NCBI GenBank assembly: GCA_004144865.1
Contig: SEAY01000001.1
Span: forward strand, 60,770 to 124,769
DNA: 64,000 nt
Source: Comamonadaceae bacterium
GTDB taxonomy: Bacteria; Pseudomonadota; Gammaproteobacteria; Burkholderiales; Burkholderiaceae_C
Direction: 5' to 3'
A program made the translations under genes and the position numbers. Positions within the stretch are counted from its first letter, which is position 1, and each line of letters starts with the position of its first letter. Shown here one piece after another: positions 58,233-64,000 of the stretch. A model generated the notes under the pieces. That model was not told the DNA's origin. It was given only the letters and a program-made list of their open reading frames with translations, and searched no databases.

Positions 58233-59500
58233 CCGAAGGCCACACGGTCGGCAGCAACCCGGCAGCCGAAGAGGCGGCGCGGGTCCTGCGCACCACCACC
58301 GCCGTGCGCGAACGCAGCCGCCAGCTGCTGGATCGCGCCCGCGCCGGCGATTCGCGCTGGTTCGTGGTGGAGGACGGCTTCATGGACACGGCCGCCCGCG
58401 CGGTAGCCGACGTGACCCGGCGGCGCTTCCCGAAGCTGCACATCCCCTTCCACAGCCGCTGGCGCCATTTCGAAGCGGGCGGCGTGGACCGGCGCGCGGA
58501 ACTCGACCGGCTGCTGGGCGACGTGCCGCACACCGTACGCGCGCACGCGATGATCGACCTCGCCTTCGTGAGCGTGCTGCTCGACGCGGGTGCCGGCCCC
58601 GACTGGAACTACGTGGAGCCGGCCTCCGGCCAGACCTTCACCCGCTCCGAAGGACTGGCCGTGGCGAGCTTCCACTCGTTCACGAGCGGGCTGTTCTCCA
58701 GCGACCGCAACCGTCCCCTGCAGGCCGACGCCGAAGGCCTGCGCGCGCTGGTGACCGACCATCTCGCGAGCGCCTTCCAGGTGCGCGGCAACAACCCGCT
58801 GGTGGGCCTGGACGGCCGCGCCGTCCTGCTGCGCCGGCTGGGCGAAGTCATCGCCGAGCAGCCGGAGGTGTTCGGCGACGAGGTGCAGCGCCCGGGCGGG
58901 CTGTTCGACATGATCATCTCGCCGCTGGGCCCCGACGTACCGCGCACCGCGGACGTCGCGGCGCACGACATCCTGTCGCAGGTGCTCATGAGCTGCAACG
59001 GCATCTGGCCCTCGGGCAGCTCGCTGGAGGGCGTGCCCCTGGGCGACTGCTGGCGCCACGAAGCCGTGCGCGGCGAAGGCCTGTCGGACGGCTGGATCCC
59101 CTTCCACAAGCTGTCGCAGTGGCTCACGTATTCGCTGCTCGAGCCCTTCGTCTGGAACGGCGTGCAGCTGCGCGGGATCGAGCAGCTCACCGGCCTGCCC
59201 GAATACCGCAACGGCGGGCTGCTGATCGACAGCGGCGTGCTGCGCCTGCGCGACGAGGCCGCGGCGCGCGAAAGCTGGCGCCCGGCTGACGAGCTGATCG
59301 TCGAATGGCGCGCCCTCACGGTGGCACTGCTGGACGAACTCGCCATCGAGGTGCGCAAGCTCCTGCACCTCGACGAACAGCGCCTGCCGCTGGCCTGCGT
59401 GCTGGAAGGCGGCACCTGGACGGCCGGCCGCGAGCTCGCGCAACGCCACCGCCACGGCCTGCCGCCGCTCAAGGTGATCAGTGACGGAACGGTCTTCTGA
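58229..59500 (+). CDS. DUF1688 / URC4-type protein (uracil catabolism)
   Basis: 423 residues of the DUF1688 family. Segments such as LRTTTAVRERSRQLL, WFVVEDGFMDTAARAVADV, PFHSRWRHFEAGGVDR, FTRSEGLAVASFHSFTSGLFSS, FQVRGNNPLVGLDGR and GWIPFHKLSQWLTYSLLEPF are family blocks. No membrane segment or signal. URC4 is required for uracil use in Lachancea, but its reaction is not settled; it presumably acts on an intermediate formed by URC1 from UMP or uracil. GTG start at 58229 overlaps the URC1 stop, and 12 bases separate it from upp. Confidence 0.88.
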
Positions 59501-59512
59501 GAAACTCACGCC

Positions 59513-60151
59513 ATGCCTAGCAACAACAACGTCCACGTCGTCGACCACCCGCTGGTGCAGCACAAGCTGTCCCTGATGCGGAACAAGGAGTCGAGCACCA
59601 ACACCTTCCGCCGCCTGCTCAACGAGCTGTCCATGCTCATGGCCTACGAGGTCACGCGCGACGTGCCCATGCAGGAAATCGACATGGAGACGCCGCTCGA
59701 GAAGACCAAGGTGAAGGTCATCGACGGCAAGAAGCTGGTGTTCGTGTCCATTCTGCGCGCGGGCACGGGCATCCTCGACGGCATGCTGAGCGTCGTGCCG
59801 GGCGCGCGCGTGGGCCACATTGGCCTGTACCGCGATCCCAAGACGCTGATGGCCGTGGAGTACTACTTCAAGATGCCGCAGCACATGGAAGAGCGTGACG
59901 TGATCGTCGTCGACCCGATGCTGGCCACCGGCAACTCCGCGATCGCCGCGGTGGAGCGGCTCAAGGAACTGGGCCCCAAGTCGATCAAGTTCGTGTGCCT
60001 GCTCACCTGCCCCGAGGGCGTGGCGGCGCTGCAGAAGGCCCATCCCGACGTGCCGATCTACACCGCGGCCATCGACCGCGAGCTCGACGAGCACGGCTAC
60101 ATCCTGCCGGGCCTGGGCGACGCGGGCGACCGCATGTTCGGCACGAAGTGA
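59513..60151 (+). CDS. upp: Uracil phosphoribosyltransferase
   Basis: 212 residues. Makes UMP from uracil and [48 protein letters not shown] is the family opening; [39 protein letters not shown] and the PRPP loop [14 protein letters not shown] follow, and [14 protein letters not shown] ends the protein. Third gene of the URC unit; in Lachancea a UPRT is also required for the URC route, so UMP is a likely pathway entry. It would also salvage uracil. Confidence 0.97.
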   Translation: MPSNNNVHVVDHPLVQHKLSLMRNKESSTNTFRRLLNELSMLMAYEVTRDVPMQEIDMETPLEKTKVKVIDGKKLVFVSILRAGTGILDGMLSVVPGARVGHIGLYRDPKTLMAVEYYFKMPQHMEERDVIVVDPMLATGNSAIAAVERLKELGPKSIKFVCLLTCPEGVAALQKAHPDVPIYTAAIDRELDEHGYILPGLGDAGDRMFGTK

Positions 60152-60164
60152 CGCGCCGCAGGGG

Positions 60165-60192
60165 CGTCATCCCCGCGCAGGCGGGGATCCAG
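60165..60192 (+). repeat. Single family A palindromic repeat unit
   Basis: CGTCATCCCCGCGCAG then GCGGGGATCCAG, a lone unit 13 bases after the upp stop and 15 bases before the sigma-54 promoter. It may terminate or stabilise the upp end. Confidence 0.85.
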
Positions 60193-60206
60193 TGACTCCC
60201 CCGCGC

Positions 60207-60222
60207 TGGCACGACGCTTGCA
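60207..60222 (+). promoter_or_regulatory. Sigma-54 (-24/-12) promoter of the nucleoside ABC transporter
   Basis: TGGCACGACGCTTGCA matches the sigma-54 consensus TGGCACG-N4-TTGCW at every position. GG at 60208-60209 and GC at 60220-60221; expected start near 60233, 28 bases before the ATG. Placed in the short gap between upp and the binding-protein gene. Confidence 0.85.
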
Positions 60223-60260
60223 CTAGATTTCGGTCCACAACGTACTGCGAGGAGATCCCC

Positions 60261-61253
60261 ATGCGCCCTGACCGCCGCCACCTGCTGGCGCTTGCCGCCG
60301 CCCTGACCGCCGCCACGCCCGGCTTCGCCTTCGCCCAGGCGAAGCTGAAGGTCGCCGGCATCTACACCGTGCCCTTCGAGCAGCAGTGGGTGAGCCGCAT
60401 CCACAAGGCGCTCAAGGCCGCGGAGGCGCGCGGCGAGATCGAGTACAAGGCCAGCGAGAACGTCGCCAACGCCGACTACGAGCGCGTGATGCGCGAGTAC
60501 GCCACGGCCGGCAACCAGCTGATCGTGGGCGAGGCGTTCGGCGTCGAATCCGCCGCGCGCAAGGCGGCGAAGGACTTCCCCAAGGTCGCCTTCCTCATGG
60601 GATCGTCGGGCAAGCCGCAGGCGCCCAACTTCAGCGTCTTCGACAACTACATCCAGGAGCCTTCGTACCTGTCCGGCATGCTGGCCGGCGGCATGACCAA
60701 GAGCAACAGGATCGGCATGGTCGGCGGCTTCCCCATCCCCGAGGTGAACCGGCTGATGCACGCCTTCATGGCGGGCGCGAAGGAAACCAACCCGAAGGTG
60801 GAATTCACCGTCACCTTCATCAACAGCTGGTTCGACCCGCCCAAGGCCAAGGAAGCGGCCTTCGCCATGATCGACAAGGGCGCCGACGTGCTGTACGCGG
60901 AGCGCTTCGGCGTGTCCGACGCGGCCAAGGAGCGCGGCAAGCTCGCCGTGGGCAACGTGATCAACACGCAGGACAAGTATCCGGACACCGTGTTCGCCTC
61001 GGCCCTGTGGCACATGGAGCCCACCATCGACCGCGCGATCAAGGCGGTGAAGGACGGCAAGTTCAAGGCCGAGGACTTCGGCCAGTACTCGATGATGAAG
61101 TTCAAGGGCTCCGAGCTGGCGCCGCTGGGCACCTTCGAGAAGAAGGTCCCGGCCGCCCTCATGGCGAAGGTCAAGGCGCGCGAGCAGGACATCCTGGCCG
61201 GCAAGTTCACCGTGAAGGTGGACGACAGCCAGCCGAAGTCCACGGCGAAGTGA
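60261..61253 (+). CDS. BMP-family ABC transporter substrate-binding protein (nucleoside/base uptake)
   Basis: 330 residues. Sec signal (HLLALAAALTAATPGFAFAQ, non-lipoprotein), then the BMP/PnrA-like fold: LKVAGIYTVPFEQQWVSRIHKAL, VGEAFGVESAARKAAKDFPKVAFLMGS, NYIQEPSYLSGMLAGGMTKSNRIGMVGGFPIPEVNRLMHAF. These proteins bind nucleosides or related bases and feed a BmpB/NupPQ-type importer. ATG 60261 has GAGGAG upstream; an ATG at 60192 would include the sigma-54 promoter in the coding region. Overlaps the ATPase gene (GTGA). Confidence 0.93.
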   Translation: MRPDRRHLLALAAALTAATPGFAFAQAKLKVAGIYTVPFEQQWVSRIHKALKAAEARGEIEYKASENVANADYERVMREYATAGNQLIVGEAFGVESAARKAAKDFPKVAFLMGSSGKPQAPNFSVFDNYIQEPSYLSGMLAGGMTKSNRIGMVGGFPIPEVNRLMHAFMAGAKETNPKVEFTVTFINSWFDPPKAKEAAFAMIDKGADVLYAERFGVSDAAKERGKLAVGNVINTQDKYPDTVFASALWHMEPTIDRAIKAVKDGKFKAEDFGQYSMMKFKGSELAPLGTFEKKVPAALMAKVKAREQDILAGKFTVKVDDSQPKSTAK

Positions 61254-62740
61254 CGCCCGCGGCCCCCGTGCTGCGGATGGACGGGATCACCAAGCGCTTC
61301 GGATCCCTCGTCGCCAACGACGGCATCTCGTTGCAGCTGGGCGCCGGCGAAGTGCTCGCGCTGCTGGGCGAGAACGGCGCGGGCAAGTCCACGCTGGTCT
61401 CCATCCTGTTCGGGCATTACGCGGCGGACGCCGGCCGCATCGAGGTGGACGGGCGCGAGCTGCCGCCGGCCCAGCCGCGCGCCGCCCTCGCGGCGGGCAT
61501 CGGCATGGTGCACCAGCACTTCACGCTGGCGGACAACCTGAGCGTGCTGGACAACGTGATGCTGGGCAGCGAGCCGCTGTGGCAACCGTTCAGCCGGCGG
61601 GCCGCGGCGCGTCAGCGCCTGCTGGAAGTGGCGCAGCGTTTCGGATTGCCCGTGGATCCGCAGGCGCTGGTCGGCAGTCTCTCGGTGGGCGAGCGCCAGC
61701 GGGTGGAGATCCTCAAGGCCCTGTACCGCGGCGCGCGCATCCTCATCCTCGACGAGCCGACGGCCGTGCTGACGCCGCAGGAAAGCGAATCCCTCTTCCG
61801 CACGCTCGCCGACATGGTGGCGCAGGGGCTGTCGGTCATCTTCATCAGCCACAAGCTGGGCGAAGTCCTGCGGGTGGCCAGGCGCGTGGTGGTGTTGCGC
61901 GCCGGGCGCGTGGTCGCCGAGGCGCAGGCAGGTCGCACGACCGCGGCGGAACTGGCCCGCTGGATGGTGGGCCAGGACGTCGCCTTGCCGCAAGCGCGGC
62001 GCAGCACCGTGGCGGAAAGACCCGTCGTGTGCACGCTCGCGGACGTGCACGCGGGCGCGGGCCGCGACAGCCTGCGCGGCGTGTCGCTGCAGCTGCGCGG
62101 CGGCGAGATCACCGCCATCGCCGGCGTGTCGGGCAACGGCCAGCTCGCGCTGGCGGAGCTGCTTTGCGGCACGCGCCGTGCAGATGCCGGCCGGCTGGAG
62201 ATGCCGCGGGAAGGCATCGCGCGCATTCCCGAAGACCGGCACGGCACGGGCGTCATCGGCGACCTGCCGGTGTGGGAGAACGCGGTCTCGGAGCACCTGC
62301 GCTCGCGTGGGTTGCGCCGCGGCCCCTTCGTGCGCCGGCAGGCGGCGCGCGCGCACGCCCGCGCGATCGAGGAAGCTTTCGACGTGCGCGGGGCGGGGCT
62401 GGATGCGCCCGCGCGTTCGCTCTCGGGCGGCAACATGCAGAAGCTGATCCTGGGCCGCGCCCTGCGCGCGCCCGGCGGCGCGACACCCCGCCTGATCGTC
62501 GCGCACCAGCCGACGTGGGGGCTCGACGTGGGCGCGGTGGCCTACGTGCAGCAGCAACTGATCGCGGCGCGCGATGCCGGCGCGGCGGTGCTGCTCATTT
62601 CCGACGATCTCGACGAGGTGCTGGCGCTGGGCGACCGCATCGCGGTGATGCATGCCGGCGCACTCACCGCCGCGAAGCCCGCGGGGGAGTGGACCCGCGA
62701 GGCGATCGGCCTGGCCATGGCCGGAGCGCAGCACGCATGA
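61250..62740 (+). CDS. Nucleoside-type ABC transporter ATPase (double ABC)
   Basis: 496 residues with two ABC domains, like RbsA/NupO. Domain 1: GENGAGKSTLVSILFGHY, LSVGERQRVEILKALYRG, ILILDEPTAVLTPQE. Domain 2: GVSGNGQLALAELLCG (degenerate Walker A, as in this family), LSGGNMQKLILGRALRA, and HQPTWGLDVG in place of a canonical Walker B. It energises uptake with the two permeases that follow. GTG start at 61250 overlaps the binding-protein stop; the stop overlaps the first permease (ATGA). Confidence 0.93.
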   Translation: MTPAAPVLRMDGITKRFGSLVANDGISLQLGAGEVLALLGENGAGKSTLVSILFGHYAADAGRIEVDGRELPPAQPRAALAAGIGMVHQHFTLADNLSVLDNVMLGSEPLWQPFSRRAAARQRLLEVAQRFGLPVDPQALVGSLSVGERQRVEILKALYRGARILILDEPTAVLTPQESESLFRTLADMVAQGLSVIFISHKLGEVLRVARRVVVLRAGRVVAEAQAGRTTAAELARWMVGQDVALPQARRSTVAERPVVCTLADVHAGAGRDSLRGVSLQLRGGEITAIAGVSGNGQLALAELLCGTRRADAGRLEMPREGIARIPEDRHGTGVIGDLPVWENAVSEHLRSRGLRRGPFVRRQAARAHARAIEEAFDVRGAGLDAPARSLSGGNMQKLILGRALRAPGGATPRLIVAHQPTWGLDVGAVAYVQQQLIAARDAGAAVLLISDDLDEVLALGDRIAVMHAGALTAAKPAGEWTREAIGLAMAGAQHA

Positions 62741-63798
62741 GGCTGGAACGCCGTCCCGCCGCCTCGCCGCTGGCGCTGGTGCTCGCGCCGGTGGGGGCCG
62801 TGGCCTTCACCCTGCTGGTGAGCACGCTGCTGGTGCTGTGGGCCGGCGCACCGGTCGCACCGACATGGGCGGCCGTGCTGCGCGGCGGCTTCGGATCGAC
62901 CTTCGCGTGGAGCGAGACGCTCACGCGCGCGACGCCGCTGATCCTCACGGGCCTGGCGGCCGCGGTGGCCTTCCGCGCGCGCCTGTACAACATCGGCGCG
63001 GAGGGCCAGCTCTATGCCGGCGCGCTGGCGGCCGTGGCCGTGGGCGGACTGCAGGCCGGAGAGGCCTCTGGCCTGCCCGCGTCCGTTCTGGCGGCCTGCA
63101 TGTTCGCTGCGGCGGCGCTCGCGGGCGCGCTTCTGCTGCTGGGGCCCGCGCTGCTGAAGGCGAAGCTCGGCGTCGACGAGGTGGTGACCACGCTGCTGCT
63201 CAATTTCATCGTGCTGCTGGGGGTGTCGGCCCTGCTCGATGGACCGATGAAGGATCCGACTGCGATGGGGTGGCCGCAGAGCGTGGCGCTGGCCAGCGAA
63301 CTGGAACTCGCGCGCCTGGTGGAAGGCACCCGCGTGCACACCGGACTGCTCTACGCCATGGGGTTGGCCGTGATTCTCTGGGCGCTGTTGCGCTTCACGC
63401 TCTTCGGTTTCGACGTGCGCGCCCTCGGCGCGAATTCCCGGGCGGCGGCGTTCGCCGGCGTGCCGCCAGTGCGCACGCTCGCCTGGGTGGCGCTGCTGTC
63501 CGGGGCCCTCGCTGGCCTGGCTGGCGCCATCGAGGTGGCGGGACGGGCGGGCTACGTCACGCTGGACATGTCGCCGGGCTACGGCTACAGCGGCATCGTG
63601 ATCGCCATGCTCGCGGGCCTGCACCCGCTGGCGGTCGTCACGGCCGCCGTCTTCGTCGCCGGCATCCAGGTGGGCGCGGACAGCATGAGCCGCGTCGTGG
63701 GCGTGCCCACCTACATCGCCGACGTCATCGTCTCGGCTTCGCTGGTCTCCGTACTGGTGGCGACGCTGCTGGCGCAGCATCGGGTGCGCTGGAGATGA
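62737..63798 (+). CDS. Nucleoside-type ABC transporter permease 1
   Basis: 353 residues, about nine membrane helices. The family core FRARLYNIGAEGQLYAGALAAV and LLGPALLKAKLGVDEVVTTLLLNFI, then VRALGANSRAAAFAGV and GYGYSGIVIAMLAGLHPLAVV, are those of NupP/YufP-type permeases (BPD_transp_2). Forms a heterodimer with the next gene. Overlaps its neighbours on both sides by four bases. Confidence 0.93.
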   Translation: MRLERRPAASPLALVLAPVGAVAFTLLVSTLLVLWAGAPVAPTWAAVLRGGFGSTFAWSETLTRATPLILTGLAAAVAFRARLYNIGAEGQLYAGALAAVAVGGLQAGEASGLPASVLAACMFAAAALAGALLLLGPALLKAKLGVDEVVTTLLLNFIVLLGVSALLDGPMKDPTAMGWPQSVALASELELARLVEGTRVHTGLLYAMGLAVILWALLRFTLFGFDVRALGANSRAAAFAGVPPVRTLAWVALLSGALAGLAGAIEVAGRAGYVTLDMSPGYGYSGIVIAMLAGLHPLAVVTAAVFVAGIQVGADSMSRVVGVPTYIADVIVSASLVSVLVATLLAQHRVRWR

Positions 63799-64000
63799 GC
63801 GAAATCCTCGAGCTCCTCGCCAGCCAACCGCTGTGGATCGCCGTGCTGCGCATCGCCACGCCGCTCATTTTCGGCACCCTCGGCGTGCTGCTGTGCGAGC
63901 GCGCGGGCGTGCTCAACCTCGGCATCGAAGGGATCATGGTGGCTGGCGCCTTCAGCGGCTGGCTCGCCGTGTACCTGGGCCTGCCGCTGTGGGCCGGCGT
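63795..64000 (+). CDS. Nucleoside-type ABC transporter permease 2 (partial)
   Basis: N-terminal 68 codons, cut by the window edge. MSEILELLASQPLWIAVLRIATPLIFGTLGVLLCERAGVLNLGIEGIMVAGAFSGWLAV is the opening of NupQ/YufQ-type permeases, with the diagnostic ERAGVLNLGIEG. Completes the BMP importer. The start overlaps the permease 1 stop (ATGA). Confidence 0.9.
   Translation, partial: MSEILELLASQPLWIAVLRIATPLIFGTLGVLLCERAGVLNLGIEGIMVAGAFSGWLAVYLGLPLWAG

Overview
The window is GC-rich, densely coded chromosomal DNA of a betaproteobacterium, most likely Burkholderiales/Comamonadaceae (Ramlibacter- or Variovorax-like). This rests on two orphan Bug/TctC solute-binding proteins, the smc-zipA-ligA and yebC-purD-hemF-nadD-rsfS-rlmH-maf gene orders, the dapC-dapD-pilU-dapE cluster and general protein character; no rRNA or marker gene fixes the genus. 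No stretch longer than about 210 bases lacks a gene, a repeat or a regulatory feature.

Layout. 1-7.7 kb: a membrane acyltransferase-like protein, a metallo-beta-lactamase-fold lipoprotein, then (minus strand) purL, a PchB-like chorismate mutase and a Bug protein. 7.7-16.2 kb: map-glnD, a LuxR regulator followed by a Bug protein and a type I sulfatase, def and ybaN. 16.2-24.8 kb: the smc-zipA-ligA operon, a DUF72 protein and an MHYT membrane sensor. 24.8-32.1 kb: lysine/peptidoglycan genes dapC-dapD-(pilU)-dapE, prmB and an ABC-F ATPase. 32.1-37 kb: a membrane alkaline-phosphatase-superfamily transferase with an overlapping methyltransferase, small orphan proteins and tRNA-Lys. 37-46.3 kb: tcdA, the Tol-Pal genes (pal is frame-disrupted), and an LPS locus with msbA, a WaaL-glycosyltransferase fusion and two more glycosyltransferases. 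46.3-54.6 kb: rng, an output-less PAS protein, and the maf-rlmH-rsfS-nadD-hemF-purD-yebC run. 54.6-56.9 kb: a HerA-like ATPase and a REP-associated tyrosine transposase (RAYT) flanked by inverted REPs. 57-64 kb: a URC-type uracil-degradation operon (GTP-cyclohydrolase-II-like URC1, DUF1688/URC4, uracil phosphoribosyltransferase) followed by a nucleoside-type BMP ABC transporter that runs off the right edge.

The most interesting system is this last one. Both transcription units, URC1-URC4-upp and the ABC transporter, are preceded by -24/-12 (sigma-54, RpoN) promoter sequences; the one before the transporter matches consensus perfectly. This suggests a nitrogen-controlled module that imports nucleosides or bases, converts uracil to UMP and degrades it by the non-reductive, non-Rut URC route. 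The RAYT element sits directly upstream of the URC1 promoter.

A second theme is palindromic repeats. One family (core TTCCCGC-GCAGGC-GGGAA) occurs at or just after stop codons and has also entered the glnD reading frame. Other palindromes lie in frame in purL and at the end of prmB. A separate GTAG-type REP family belongs to the RAYT. Other points of note are the apparent ~43-nt out-of-frame deletion in pal, a 790-residue WaaL-heptosyltransferase fusion, a histone-H1-like tail on RsfS, and a TusA-like protein without its catalytic cysteine.
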